Assembly: GCF_020171945.1 (NCBI RefSeq)
Contig: NZ_JAIVAP010000011.1
Location: 89,067 to 153,066 of the forward strand
Direction of reading: 5' to 3'
Origin: Bacillus infantis
Lineage (GTDB): Bacteria > Bacillota > Bacilli > Bacillales > Cytobacillaceae
DNA length: 64,000 nt
The notes beneath the pieces are model-generated. The model saw only the letters and a program-made list of their open reading frames with translations, was not told where the DNA came from and ran no database searches. Positions 42,235-51,855 of the stretch are shown piece by piece. Position numbers and translations under genes: made by a program. The stretch's first letter is position 1, and each line of letters begins with the position of its first letter.

Positions 42235-44490
42235 TTGCAGCGTGCATTTAAGATTATTTTAACTCTATTTCTCTTGTTGACTATTCCGGTGTCGATTAAC
42301 CCTAAAAAGGCGGAGGGAAGCATAATCTTTCCGGACGTATCTGCCTTTCGGAATGAAATTTTATTTTTATCAGGCAGAGGAATTATTGGCGGGTATCCAA
42401 ACGGTAAATTTGGGCCGCAGGATCCGATAACGCGTTTACAGGCCGTTCAGATGATTATAAGAGAACTTGGCATTAAAACAGGGGATGCGCCAAACCCTAA
42501 TTTTAAAGATGTCCCAAAGGGCAGTTATGGGTATGAAGTGATTGCCAAAGCAAAACAGATGGGCATCATTTCAGGTAAAGGCCCTGGAGTTTTTGATCCA
42601 AATGGTCTGCTGACAAGAAGCCAGATGGCGATTATTCTTGTGAATGCTTATAAGCTTAAAGGCATTTCTTATTCAAGCTTCAAAGATGTGCCGGCCACAG
42701 CAAGCACTTATCCATTTGTACAGGCATTGGCAGCACATAATATCACGAGCGGCTATCCGGATGGAACCTTCCGGCCGAATGCAACCATGATCAGGGCGCA
42801 TTTTGCTGCGTTCATGGCCCGCTTTTTAAATGAAGATTTCAAACCGTACGATATGGCAAAAGCGCCAGTGCGCAGTACAGAAGAAATTGCAAAGAATGAG
42901 CAGAGTGTTGTTGTCATTGAGGTATATGATGAAAATGATGAACTGGTTTCACAAGGAAGCGGATTCATTGTGGCCAACCAGCTTGTAGCCACAAACTTTC
43001 ATGTCATCAGCGGGGGAACAAGGGCTGTTGCCATTACAGAAAGCGGCCAGGAATTCGAACTGGAAGGGGTAGTTAAATACGATGAGTATCTTGATATAGC
43101 GATCCTGAAGCCGGCAGAGAGAATTGGTTTTCCTTCCCTGCCATTGGCTAGCTTTAGTTCAGCAGTTAAAGGCGAAAAAGCAGTAGCAATCGGCAGCCCG
43201 TTTGGTTTGAAAAATACAATTTCAGAAGGGATTGTATCCGGGAAGCAAATCTTTGAAGATGAGATGGGCAGCCTAAAGGCTATACAAACAACTGCCCAAA
43301 TCACCTTTGGAAGCTCGGGAGGGCCGCTTTTAAATATGAAGGGCTATGTGCTTGGACTGAATTCTTTTGGATTTGAAGATATTAACTTTGCCATTTCTTC
43401 AGATTATGTGAATGAGTTTTTAACCGATTATAAGAAGGCTGATTTTAAGAAAATCGGAACCGAGGGATTTTCTGACATGCCTGTTTTAGACTATGAGGAA
43501 GATGAAGAATGGAATGAGGATGAAGTGGAGGAAGAGCTTCCGGAACCGGTGGATCTGGAATCTTTCCAAGGCACAAAGCAAACACTGTCCGATATCTTCC
43601 TGGATGCTGTGCATGACAGTGAGCTTCCGGTTGTGTATGGAATCAACGAAGATGGTGCGCTGATTGCTGTTAATTATGAAACGAAATCCATTAAGCGTCT
43701 GCCATTCAGTTTGCCTGCAGAGAGCGTTTTTTATGAGAATGGGGAGCTTTATGTCACCCTGTTAAAAGGAGAACACAGCTCTTATTGGTGGGATGAAGCA
43801 CAAGAAGGGGCAGTAGCTATTGTTGACCCTGCGACATTTAAGATAAAAAAATACTTTGATATCAATGTGGACCCGTATGACATTGCTGCTGATGAAAACT
43901 TTATTTATGTTTCTTCAGGTTCGGGCCAATGGACATACTTAAAAAGCTATAACAAAGAAACCGGTGCTGAAGTATCGTCTAAATCGATCCGCCAGCAAAG
44001 CGAAATTTTTATGCATCCTGACAAAAAGAGAATATATGCGATAGACTCAGATACCAGCCCGCGGGATATGGAAGTGTTCACTGTTGAAAATGGTATATTT
44101 ACAGGAGGCTATGATTCTCCTTATCATGGAGATTATAGGCTGGATACCTATATGACCATTTCTCCTGATGGCCGCTACCTGTTTAACCATGCCGGAACAG
44201 TCTTTAGATCAACATCTTTAAAAGATACAAATATGAAGTTCTTCACTGACCTGAAAACAGGATTCAATGATGTCACGTTCAATTCGGAACTGACAGAATT
44301 CTATTTAACGGTAGGTGATAGAGTCTATGTTTATAACTATGAGACTTTTACACCTATTAAAACATACAGTTTAAGTGGAGAAGGGTACTTCCTTTTTAAC
44401 CACAAAGGCAAATTGGTGGTTTTAGGAGAAGAAGTTTCTCAGAGTACAGGGATTTGGAAGACTTTTATTACGGTGGGCAACGGGAAATAA
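42235..44490 (+). CDS. SLH-anchored HtrA-like serine protease with C-terminal propeller-like region
   Basis: Start is TTG 42235, seven bases after a perfect AAGGAGG. The 751-residue protein has a signal peptide (1-28), three SLH motifs (about 30-205), then a trypsin-like HtrA/DegP protease domain (about 215-440) with His256 (ATNFHVISGG), Asp287 (YLDIAIL) and Ser361 (FGSSGGPLLN). Instead of a PDZ domain, an acidic linker (DYEEDEEWNEDEVEEELPEP) leads to about 290 residues of repeated beta elements (YDIAADENFIYVSSGSG, MTISPDGRYLFNHAG), like a YVTN/WD-type propeller. It probably processes or controls quality of proteins at the cell wall. This SLH-protease-propeller order is unusual. Confidence 0.85.
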   Translation: MQRAFKIILTLFLLLTIPVSINPKKAEGSIIFPDVSAFRNEILFLSGRGIIGGYPNGKFGPQDPITRLQAVQMIIRELGIKTGDAPNPNFKDVPKGSYGYEVIAKAKQMGIISGKGPGVFDPNGLLTRSQMAIILVNAYKLKGISYSSFKDVPATASTYPFVQALAAHNITSGYPDGTFRPNATMIRAHFAAFMARFLNEDFKPYDMAKAPVRSTEEIAKNEQSVVVIEVYDENDELVSQGSGFIVANQLVATNFHVISGGTRAVAITESGQEFELEGVVKYDEYLDIAILKPAERIGFPSLPLASFSSAVKGEKAVAIGSPFGLKNTISEGIVSGKQIFEDEMGSLKAIQTTAQITFGSSGGPLLNMKGYVLGLNSFGFEDINFAISSDYVNEFLTDYKKADFKKIGTEGFSDMPVLDYEEDEEWNEDEVEEELPEPVDLESFQGTKQTLSDIFLDAVHDSELPVVYGINEDGALIAVNYETKSIKRLPFSLPAESVFYENGELYVTLLKGEHSSYWWDEAQEGAVAIVDPATFKIKKYFDINVDPYDIAADENFIYVSSGSGQWTYLKSYNKETGAEVSSKSIRQQSEIFMHPDKKRIYAIDSDTSPRDMEVFTVENGIFTGGYDSPYHGDYRLDTYMTISPDGRYLFNHAGTVFRSTSLKDTNMKFFTDLKTGFNDVTFNSELTEFYLTVGDRVYVYNYETFTPIKTYSLSGEGYFLFNHKGKLVVLGEEVSQSTGIWKTFITVGNGK

Positions 44491-44501
44491 TGAAAAAGAG
44501 G

Positions 44502-44537
44502 AAGCCTTGTGGAGAATATCTCCATGGGGCTTTTTTT
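44502..44537 (+). terminator. terminator of the SLH protease gene
   Basis: AAGCCTTGTGGAGA pairs, with G-U pairs, with TCTCCATGGGGCTT, followed by a T run. Confidence 0.8.
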
Positions 44538-44592
44538 ATGTGGAGACCGGAGCTTTAGGATCCGTGGTTGAAGGGAGCAAACACACTTATTG

Positions 44593-44628
44593 AGGAAAAG
44601 GCCCGCATTTGGCTGCGGGCCTTTTCCT
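44593..44628 (-). terminator. terminator of the abg operon
   Basis: AGGAAAAGGCCCGCA pairs perfectly over 15 bp with TGCGGGCCTTTTCCT. It ends the minus-strand operon; a GGTACCTGGTACC palindrome (44634-44646) lies between it and the operon. Confidence 0.85.
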
Positions 44629-44662
44629 GTTTAGGTACCTGGTACCAAGTAAGCATTCTTTT

Positions 44663-46204
44663 TTACAGCATCGGCCCAATCCCCGGCCCAAACGGAATGC
44701 CGAAGAAGTAGAATACGAGGATCAGGATGATCCAGGTGATCAGGAAGCAGATGGAGTACGGGAGCATAAGGGCAATGAAGGTCCCGATCCCGGCTTTTTT
44801 ATCGTACTTCTGCATGAATGACAAGGTGATGACCATATATGGCATCAATGGTGTGACGATATTTGTGGACGAGTCGGCTATCCTGTAGGCAACCTGGGTG
44901 AATGCAGGGTTGTAGCCCAGCTGCATGAACATTGGGATGAAGACAGGAGCTTCAAGCGCCCACTTGGCTGAACCAGATGTGATCAGGAAGTTCAGCAAGG
45001 CGGTAAAGATGATATATCCGATGATGAGTCCGATTCCGGTGAACTCGATGTCCTTCAGGAATTCGGCGCCGTTTACAGCTACCCATGTCGCGATGTTGGA
45101 CCAGCTGAAATAGGCGATGAATTGGGCAATGGCAAAAATCAGGACGATATAGCCTGACATATCCTTCATCGACTCAGCCATGTACTTGGCGACATCTCCG
45201 CTTGATTTGATGTTTCCGACTGTCATACCGTAGGCAACCCCGATCACAATAAAGAAGATAAGGGTGATAGGAACGATTCCGTCAATGAATGGAGATGGGA
45301 CAATGGTTCCGCCTTCGCCGCGCAATGGGCTGTCAGGCAGGAAGAGAGTGACTAGGATAATGGCTAAATAAACTCCTCCGGCAATGACAGCATTGCGCAG
45401 GCCTTTGCCTGCTTTCGGATGGTCTTCAGTGACTGCTTCTTCGACAACATCTCCTTTATATTTGCCAAGGCGCGGCTCGATGAATTTAGTTGTCACGAGA
45501 CTGCCTACAATGGTGAGAAGGAAGACCGAAACAATATTGAAATAATAGTTATCAACAGGTGAAACGGTAAAACTGTCATCAATGATCCTTGCAGCTTCCG
45601 TGGAAATACCTGCAAGCAATGTGTCTGTCCCTGTAATGACAAGGTTGGCTGTGAAACCGGCACCGGCTGCAGCATACCCGGCTGCAAGGCCTGCGATCGG
45701 GTTGCGCCCGACTTTATAGAAAACCATGGCGGCGAGCGGCGGGATCAGTACCATGGCAGCATCTGATGCCAGATTCCCCATGATACCGACAAACACAACG
45801 GTATAAGTGATCAGTACCGGAGGTGATTTCAGGATGGTCTTCCTGATGGCATAATCGAGCAATCCGACTTTCTCGGCCAAGCCGATACCAAGCATCATGG
45901 CCAGTACGAGGCCGAGCGGTGCGAAGCCCGTAAAGTTATCTAGCATCGAGCTCAGGATATACTGCAGACCTTCACCGGATGCTAAGCTTTTGACGGGCAG
46001 CTCTTCCCCTGTGCCGGGGTGGACGACTGTAGCACCGAACGCTTTAAAAATCGCTGAAGCGACAATGACCAGAAGCGTCAGTACGACGAATAAAATAAAT
46101 GGATCTGGCAGCTTGTTGCCTATTTTTTCAATTCCGTTCAAGAATTTCTGAAAAAACCCTTCCTTCTTCTGTGGACTTGTGCCAGGCTGGTTTTCAAGTT
46201 TCAT
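44663..46204 (-). CDS. abgT: AbgT-family aminobenzoyl-glutamate-type transporter
   Basis: The 513-residue membrane protein is called from ATG 46204 (GGAGGGGTC upstream); its ATGA start overlaps the stop of the abgB-like gene by four bases. It shows the AbgT pattern: a cytosolic basic start, LPDPFILFVVLTLLVIV in the first helix, and later FLITSGSAKWALEAPVFIPMFMQLGYNPAFTQVAYRIADSSTN, the family signature. AbgT proteins move p-aminobenzoyl-glutamate or related folate breakdown products, driven by proton motive force; some act as exporters of antifolates. Here it is encoded with three M20 hydrolases, so uptake of an aminoacylated substrate is more likely. It has about 12 helices. Confidence 0.9.
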   Translation of the reverse strand: MKLENQPGTSPQKKEGFFQKFLNGIEKIGNKLPDPFILFVVLTLLVIVASAIFKAFGATVVHPGTGEELPVKSLASGEGLQYILSSMLDNFTGFAPLGLVLAMMLGIGLAEKVGLLDYAIRKTILKSPPVLITYTVVFVGIMGNLASDAAMVLIPPLAAMVFYKVGRNPIAGLAAGYAAAGAGFTANLVITGTDTLLAGISTEAARIIDDSFTVSPVDNYYFNIVSVFLLTIVGSLVTTKFIEPRLGKYKGDVVEEAVTEDHPKAGKGLRNAVIAGGVYLAIILVTLFLPDSPLRGEGGTIVPSPFIDGIVPITLIFFIVIGVAYGMTVGNIKSSGDVAKYMAESMKDMSGYIVLIFAIAQFIAYFSWSNIATWVAVNGAEFLKDIEFTGIGLIIGYIIFTALLNFLITSGSAKWALEAPVFIPMFMQLGYNPAFTQVAYRIADSSTNIVTPLMPYMVITLSFMQKYDKKAGIGTFIALMLPYSICFLITWIILILVFYFFGIPFGPGIGPML

Positions 46205-47637
46205 GAGGACCCCTCCGATAACTTGGAAGGCATTACACCTTCCGGAATTGGACATGTATAGGGATTTCCGTCCCTGAATTGAGCAAATTCCTGCTGTACT
46301 TTTTCAAGCTCTTCTTTTTCCGTCAGCATCCTGATGGCTGTCAATGCCATCGCCTCCGCCGCCCGCAGCATGCCTTTATGGGCGTAGCTGCTGATTCCCT
46401 GGGCGGTCATCTGCCAGGTATGCAGCGGTGTTCCGAGAGCAGAGGTGGAAGCTGTCAATTGTGCGGTCGGGATGACCCAGCTGACATCCGAGACATCGGT
46501 CGAGCCGGAAAGGATGCCGTCTGACGGTTGGTACGGCGATATCGTGTCTGCCAGATATTTTCCGGCAAATTCACTGCCGTCCCCTATGTAGCCGAAACCT
46601 TTTAAAATATCAATATAGCTTTCTTTTTCGCCTTCAGAGAGCGTGTCCCACAGCTGTTTCGCATAGAACTCTTCCTGCTCGTCCGGCTTTTCGATCCCAG
46701 CCTCCAGCAGGCTTGCATGGAGGATGCGCTCCAGGCTGCGGTTCGGGATATAGTTGGAGCAGGCTTTATCAAACTCGATGGTCAGCTCCGTTTCAGTCAT
46801 TAAAGCGGCACCTTCCGCAATTTTGCACACCCGCTTGTAGATGTCGTCAACCTGTTTAACCTTCGGGGAGCGTATTAAATACAGGACCTCTGCATCCGCC
46901 TGAACCACATTCGGCGAAATGCCGCCCGTATTGGTGACCGCATAATGGATGCGTGCCTCCGGGATGACATGCTCGCGGAGGTAGTTGACCCCGACATTCA
47001 TAAGCTCGACTGCATCCAGTGCACTCCGCCCAAGGTGAGGGGAGTTGGCCGCATGAGAGGAAAGACCTTTAAAGCGGAAAAATACCTGATAGTTTGCAAG
47101 GCTTGATAAGCTCATAATGCTGTTGGCCGGCGACGGGTGCCAGGTAAGGGCGATATCGACTCCGTCAAAAACCCCTTCCCTGACCATAAATGTCTTGCCT
47201 GAACCGCCTTCTTCACCGGGACACCCGAAAAATTTAATCGTCCCCGGCAGATTATTTTCCTCAAGATAATTCTTTGCGGCGCAGGCTGCTGCAAAAGCAC
47301 CGGTGCCAAGCAGATTATGGCCGCAGCCATGGCCGGCATTTTTCCCAGTCGGTTCTGGAGAGGATTTGCCAGGCTCCTGCCCAAGGCCGGAAAGGGCATC
47401 AAATTCTCCGAGGAAGCCGATGACAGGAGAACCGCTGCCATAGGAGGCAGCAAAGGCGGTTTCAATATTGCCGGCATTCCGTTCAACCTGGAAACCGGAT
47501 TTTTCACATTCAGCTGCAAGGAACTCAGCAGAATCATATTCTTCGAAGCGTGTTTCTGGATGATGATAGATGTATTCACTAATCTTCTCAAAAAGTTGTC
47601 TATTTTCAGATAAATATGTTTTTACAGGGGAAGTCAT
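46201..47637 (-). CDS. abgB: M20-family amidohydrolase, AbgB-like subunit
   Basis: The 478-residue cytosolic protein starts at ATG 47637 (AAAGGAGTGA upstream). M20 metal motifs are present: NAGHGCGHNLLGTG and GCPGEEGGSGK, and the dimerisation domain holds FKGLSSHAANSPHLGRSALDAVELMNVG. The size and the C-terminal SGSTDVSDVSWVIPT pattern fit AbgB, a subunit of p-aminobenzoyl-glutamate hydrolase, rather than general aminoacylases. It should cleave an amide bond to free glutamate or another amino acid. It is followed by the transporter gene with a 4-base overlap. Confidence 0.87.
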   Translation of the reverse strand: MTSPVKTYLSENRQLFEKISEYIYHHPETRFEEYDSAEFLAAECEKSGFQVERNAGNIETAFAASYGSGSPVIGFLGEFDALSGLGQEPGKSSPEPTGKNAGHGCGHNLLGTGAFAAACAAKNYLEENNLPGTIKFFGCPGEEGGSGKTFMVREGVFDGVDIALTWHPSPANSIMSLSSLANYQVFFRFKGLSSHAANSPHLGRSALDAVELMNVGVNYLREHVIPEARIHYAVTNTGGISPNVVQADAEVLYLIRSPKVKQVDDIYKRVCKIAEGAALMTETELTIEFDKACSNYIPNRSLERILHASLLEAGIEKPDEQEEFYAKQLWDTLSEGEKESYIDILKGFGYIGDGSEFAGKYLADTISPYQPSDGILSGSTDVSDVSWVIPTAQLTASTSALGTPLHTWQMTAQGISSYAHKGMLRAAEAMALTAIRMLTEKEELEKVQQEFAQFRDGNPYTCPIPEGVMPSKLSEGSS

Positions 47638-47673
47638 CAGGTCACTCCTTTAAAATAAGTCAAATATCGGCTG

Positions 47674-48921
47674 TTATAAGGAAGCCTCTTTTTCCAGGAA
47701 TCGTGTGATTACTCGAACGCCTTTGGCAATGTCTTCAATGGAGGCAAATTCGTCCGGGTGATGGGAAATGCCATCCTTGCAGGGGATAAAAATTAATCCG
47801 GAAGGCCATTTGGCTGCCATATTCATGACATCATGGCCGGCGCCGCTGTTCATGCTGTGGGCCTTTAAGCCCAGCTCTCCGCATATTCCGGTGAGTTTTT
47901 GCTGCATGTCCGCATCAAGCATGATGGAATCATTGTTGATTAGAGTTTCTACATGAATTTCCACCCCGCTGTCTGCAGCGGCCTCCTGGCAAAATTCCTT
48001 TATTTCTTCTGAAAAAGAACGTTTCAGCATGTCATCAACGCTGCGGATATCGATGCCAAGCTCGATTTCTCCGGGGATGACGTTCATGCTGTTCGGTTTT
48101 AAATCAATGGTGCTGACTGTGGCGACGAGCGGCTGGATGCTTTCTTCACTAAGCTGTGAAGCCCTTTCATGCACAAAGGTGACGAGCGGGGCGATGGCCA
48201 CAAATGCATCCTTGCGGTTATGCATCGGAGTCGTTCCGGTATGGCCAGCCATTCCTTTGACGTGAATCTTCAGGCGGACCGGGCAGGCAACGCCGTTTAC
48301 AATCCCGATTTCTGCACCATGCTCTTCGACTTGGGTTCCCTGCTCGATGTGAAGCTCTAAAAAGCAGGCAAGCTTCTCAGCAGGCAGTTCTGCTTCTTCA
48401 ATCCTGGACCAGTTGAGCCCAAATTCCTCAGCAGCCTCTTTAACAGTGACACCATTGCGGTCAGTCATCCTGCCGGCTTCCCGGCTGTTGAGTTTTCCGG
48501 AGACGGCTTTGCTGCCGATAGTGGACAGGCCGAATCGCGCCGACTCTTCTGAGACAAAGCAGACGACTGCAATATCTCTCGCTGGCCGGAACCCTGAATC
48601 CTTCAGTGTTTTGACGGCGGCCAGGGCACTGAGCACCCCGGCTGGGCCGTCATAGCCGCCGCCATTCACAACTGTATCAAGATGGGAGCCCACAGCAACG
48701 GCCGGTGTGCTGCTGCCTGTTTCCCAAATGGCCCACTGATTGCCGGCCGCATCCTGATGGGTATGGAGCCCGAGCTCCTCCGCCACTTTTCTGAACGCAG
48801 CATGGGCAGCTTTTTCCTCAGTGGTGAAGCTGAGGCGGGTGAAGCCCTCCGGCTGGTCCATGCTAGAGACTGTATTAAGGATGGCCAGATTTTTTTCAAG
48901 CCAGCTGTGCAAATCAGCCAT
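47674..48921 (-). CDS. M20-family Zn-dependent amidase, carbamoylase/allantoate amidohydrolase type
   Basis: This 415-residue protein is called from ATG 48921, which overlaps the upstream gene end by eight bases; the ribosome site AAAGGCGG lies inside that gene. Motifs of the N-carbamoyl-amino acid hydrolase group are visible: VGSHLDTVVNGGGYDGPAGVLSAL, VCFVSEESARFG, ELHIEQGTQVEEHG, the dimer-domain GMAGHTGTTPMHNRKDA, and the final NSGAGHDVMNMA and SHHPDEF. Such enzymes hydrolyse carbamoyl amino acids, ureidoglycolate or related amides. Its place between abgA- and abgB-like genes suggests it acts on the same imported compound or on a side product. Confidence 0.82.
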   Translation of the reverse strand: MADLHSWLEKNLAILNTVSSMDQPEGFTRLSFTTEEKAAHAAFRKVAEELGLHTHQDAAGNQWAIWETGSSTPAVAVGSHLDTVVNGGGYDGPAGVLSALAAVKTLKDSGFRPARDIAVVCFVSEESARFGLSTIGSKAVSGKLNSREAGRMTDRNGVTVKEAAEEFGLNWSRIEEAELPAEKLACFLELHIEQGTQVEEHGAEIGIVNGVACPVRLKIHVKGMAGHTGTTPMHNRKDAFVAIAPLVTFVHERASQLSEESIQPLVATVSTIDLKPNSMNVIPGEIELGIDIRSVDDMLKRSFSEEIKEFCQEAAADSGVEIHVETLINNDSIMLDADMQQKLTGICGELGLKAHSMNSGAGHDVMNMAAKWPSGLIFIPCKDGISHHPDEFASIEDIAKGVRVITRFLEKEASL

Positions 48922-50212
48922 TGGAGGAGCCGCCTTTGATGATGCTGGCGAATGTATCGACCGCTGCCGCAAGCACTCCTTCCTCATAATCAAACTGAGG
49001 ATGGTGGTGCGGGAAGTCAAGCTTAGTGCCAAAGAGCATATAGGTCGCCTTGCCGCCATGCTCCTGTACCTTGTTCATCATAAAGCTCGCGTCTTCAGAG
49101 CCGGAGACAGGGACAGAAGGGATGACCTCAGTGACAAGCTCGCTTGAAGCACACCACTCCTGGATTTTCGGAATGAGCTCTTCATCGCAGGTCATCACCT
49201 CGGTGACGCCGACAGGCTCGATTATGCAGGAAACATCATGCATATCGGCCGCGGCCTTGATGATCCGAAGGGCGCTGTCTGCCATATAGTCGCCGATAGC
49301 GTGTGTTTCACCGCGGACTTCAATCTCCATATAGCTGTCCTCAGGGATGATATTGCGTCCGCTTCCTGCTGTCAGGCGACCTACGTTTACGCGGGTGACG
49401 CCATCAAAATGGCGCGGGATTGCGTATAGATTATTAGCTGCAGTGGTTGCGGCAAGCAGGGCATTTTTGCCGAGCTCCGGATGCATGCCGGCATGGGAGG
49501 AGACTCCCTTGAAAGAAACATTGTATTTGGTTGAAGCTAAAAAGCCTGTTGTTGTCGCGGCAATTGTACCTACCGGATAGGAGTGGATTCCGATATGCCC
49601 GGAGTAAAAATAATCGACATCATCGAGCCAGCCTTTTGCCACCATCGCCCTTGCGCCGCGCCCGCCTTCTTCAGCCGGCTGGAAAAGGAGCGTGAATTTT
49701 CCCTTAAGTTCATCTGTATGTTCTGCAATATATTTTGCTGTTCCAAGTCCGATTGTCGCATGGCCATCATGTCCGCATGCATGCATCACATTAGGTTCGC
49801 CTGAGGCAAACTCATGCTTGCATGGGAGGTGGGATTCATCGGCAGATTCAAGAATCGGCAGGGCATCGATATCAAAGCGGAACCCGATATGGTCTCCAGC
49901 TCTTCCTGTATCCCAAGTTGCCACTAGGCCGGTATTGCCGCCTGACAATTTATCAAGCCATTCTTGCTCGACTCCCCAAGCAGCTGCCTTTTCTTCGTGT
50001 GCTTCCAGGGCTTCTTTTTTCGGTACGCCGAGGCGGGCATCTTCCTGCAGGGCATCCCTTCCGATATGGAGGATAAAGCCCATCTTTTCGAGTTCCTGCC
50101 CGATCCGGTAGGTTGTGATATATTCCATAAAGCCCAATTCCGGCAGGCTATGAAGCGTCCTGCGCCATTCCACTAGCTGCGGAGTAAGATTTTTGACAAA
50201 CTCGCTGGTCAT
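48914..50212 (-). CDS. abgA: M20-family amidohydrolase, AbgA-like subunit
   Basis: The 432-residue protein starts at ATG 50212 after GGGAGTG and is the first gene of the operon. It has the AbgA/IAA-amino-acid hydrolase pattern: EWRRTLHSLPELGFMEY near the N-terminus, GFRFDIDALPI, HACGHDGHATIGLG and QPAEEGGRGARAM, with dimer-domain FKGVSSHAGMHPELGKNALLAA and a C-terminal HHHPQFDYEEGVL. Compared with short aminoacylases it has an insertion around residues 53-95, as in AbgA. It probably works with the AbgB-like protein to split aminobenzoyl-glutamate or similar N-acyl amino acids. Confidence 0.87.
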   Translation of the reverse strand: MTSEFVKNLTPQLVEWRRTLHSLPELGFMEYITTYRIGQELEKMGFILHIGRDALQEDARLGVPKKEALEAHEEKAAAWGVEQEWLDKLSGGNTGLVATWDTGRAGDHIGFRFDIDALPILESADESHLPCKHEFASGEPNVMHACGHDGHATIGLGTAKYIAEHTDELKGKFTLLFQPAEEGGRGARAMVAKGWLDDVDYFYSGHIGIHSYPVGTIAATTTGFLASTKYNVSFKGVSSHAGMHPELGKNALLAATTAANNLYAIPRHFDGVTRVNVGRLTAGSGRNIIPEDSYMEIEVRGETHAIGDYMADSALRIIKAAADMHDVSCIIEPVGVTEVMTCDEELIPKIQEWCASSELVTEVIPSVPVSGSEDASFMMNKVQEHGGKATYMLFGTKLDFPHHHPQFDYEEGVLAAAVDTFASIIKGGSSNG

Positions 50213-50439
50213 GTTTCAGCACTCCCTGTATGTAAAATTTTGGTTGTTTCCAAATTTAAGATAAGTATAGAGGAAGTATATTGGTCTAATTATCAGAGTT
50301 TGGTTTTCGGATAATAGCCGTTTTATTTCCTTAAAGGGAGTATACTACAATATTTAGAAAATTGATACTTTGTAGAATAATTCACAAACAGGGTATGTAT
50401 AGATAGTGGGAAATTAAGCAGGGAACGGCTGGAAAGCAA

Positions 50440-50478
50440 AATAAAAAGCAAGCCGCAGAAAGCTCCTGCCGGCTTGCT
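50440..50478 (-). terminator. terminator of the abg-linked regulator gene
   Basis: AGCAAGCC pairs with GGCTTGCT, with inner CAG/CTG, and a T run follows on the minus strand. The rest of 50213-50479 should hold the abg operon promoter, which I cannot fix. Confidence 0.75.
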
Positions 50479-50479
50479 A

Positions 50480-51796
50480 TTAATTACCATTCAGTAAAAG
50501 TTTATAAACCTTTCTCGGCCTGCCTTTTGACTGGCCCGCCTGGACTGACTTGCTTTCAGCGAGGCCGATTGTTTCCATCTCGGAAAGGATCCGCCGCGCA
50601 TTCCGCTCAGTGCTCTCCAGCCAGCCTGCCACCTCGCGGGAATTCACTTCGGTTTTTTTATAAAAATTGGACAATGTCTGGATTTTCGAAAGCGCGACAG
50701 GAGAGATATTCGCTTTTTTCAGCGTGTCCGCCCATTCCTCATCACTCCATTTTTTAGAATGATAGGTAACCGAATCCCCGGACGGCTGAAACTCTGTCAG
50801 TTCCTCATTTTCATCGACGAGAACAATTGCCGGCTTGGCCTTTTGGCGTGCGCTCCTGAGTGCATTTTGCACATTTTCCTCCGCCTGCAGCGCAGTGATG
50901 CCGTAACCAAGGCCGATCCGGAGGCGGAACTGTGTCTGGGCATAAACCGTTTCGATCAGATCGTAAAGATCCTTTTTATCAAGCTTGATTTCAACCTCGC
51001 CGCGCGTTGTGTAGATAAAATAGAGGCCGTCGCCAATCTGTACATATGACCCGTTCACATGCTCCGCAAGCTCAATGAGCAGCTTCTTCATGGCAAGCTC
51101 TTTGTGCTTTCTTTCATATGAAAAAAAGAACTCTCCGTCATTGTCCGGCTGAATGAGCTCGATTCCGAGCAGCGCCATCTGAGACCGCTGATACCAGGAT
51201 GAATGGCCCCGTTCCTTCAATATTCTCAGTGCAAATTGAATCGAGAGATGAGAAGGGTACACCCGGTAGCAGGGAATTTTCATTTTTTTTAGATAATCAT
51301 AGACTGACCGCAGGCAGGTAAAAGCCGCTTCAGTCCTGCCCTCGCGGTAAAGCTTTATATGAAACTCGGCCAGCTCCTCAACAGGGCGGAAATCCGGATA
51401 AGAAAAAGAATGGATCTCCAGGCTCTGCAGCGAAAAATAGCGCTTCGTCGTTTCAAGCTCTTCTTCCTGGATCGTATCCAGGCTGATGCTTTTGATCACA
51501 CGTTCCTTATCAAGATAAGACTCCAGCACCTTCCCCAGCAGGCTCGCACCGTAAAGGGGAGGATAAAAGCTGTTCTCCTCGCAGATCAGGTTCTTTGATA
51601 AAGCATATGTATAAGGCACCTGCCCGGAAAAAAACCACTGGTCGATCCTTTGCTGGTTTTCCTCAATGATCCCATCGATATCCTCCAGGCTCCCATAATA
51701 AAAAGGAACCAGCCGCAAATCCGAAAAAGACTCTGCCGAATCCATAATATGCCGGACCGAATCCTCAGGCCCGATAACCCCTAACGCAATCTCCAT
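50480..51796 (-). CDS. regulator with C-terminal winged helix, linked to the abg operon
   Basis: The 438-residue protein is called from ATG 51796, spaced well from AGGTGAG; a GTG at 51805 is possible. The N-terminal half (LGVIGPEDSVRHIMDSAESF, GSLEDIDGIIEENQQRIDQWFFSGQVPYTYAL) looks like a ligand-sensing domain. The middle, about residues 220-330, has a GGDEF/cyclase-like pattern (LLGIELIQPDNDGEFFFSYERK, YVQIGDGLYFIYTTRGEVEI, RLRIGLGYGITALQAEENVQNALRSAR) without an intact GGDEF signature. The C-terminus (VNSREVAGWLESTERNARRILSEMETIGL then GQSKGRPRKVYKLL) is a winged helix. It lies upstream of abgA, same strand, and probably controls it. Confidence 0.7.
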   Translation of the reverse strand: MEIALGVIGPEDSVRHIMDSAESFSDLRLVPFYYGSLEDIDGIIEENQQRIDQWFFSGQVPYTYALSKNLICEENSFYPPLYGASLLGKVLESYLDKERVIKSISLDTIQEEELETTKRYFSLQSLEIHSFSYPDFRPVEELAEFHIKLYREGRTEAAFTCLRSVYDYLKKMKIPCYRVYPSHLSIQFALRILKERGHSSWYQRSQMALLGIELIQPDNDGEFFFSYERKHKELAMKKLLIELAEHVNGSYVQIGDGLYFIYTTRGEVEIKLDKKDLYDLIETVYAQTQFRLRIGLGYGITALQAEENVQNALRSARQKAKPAIVLVDENEELTEFQPSGDSVTYHSKKWSDEEWADTLKKANISPVALSKIQTLSNFYKKTEVNSREVAGWLESTERNARRILSEMETIGLAESKSVQAGQSKGRPRKVYKLLLNGN

Positions 51797-51855
51797 TCCA
51801 CTCACCTATTTCCGCATCAGCTGTAATCTTCTGCCTATTATATACCACATTTACC

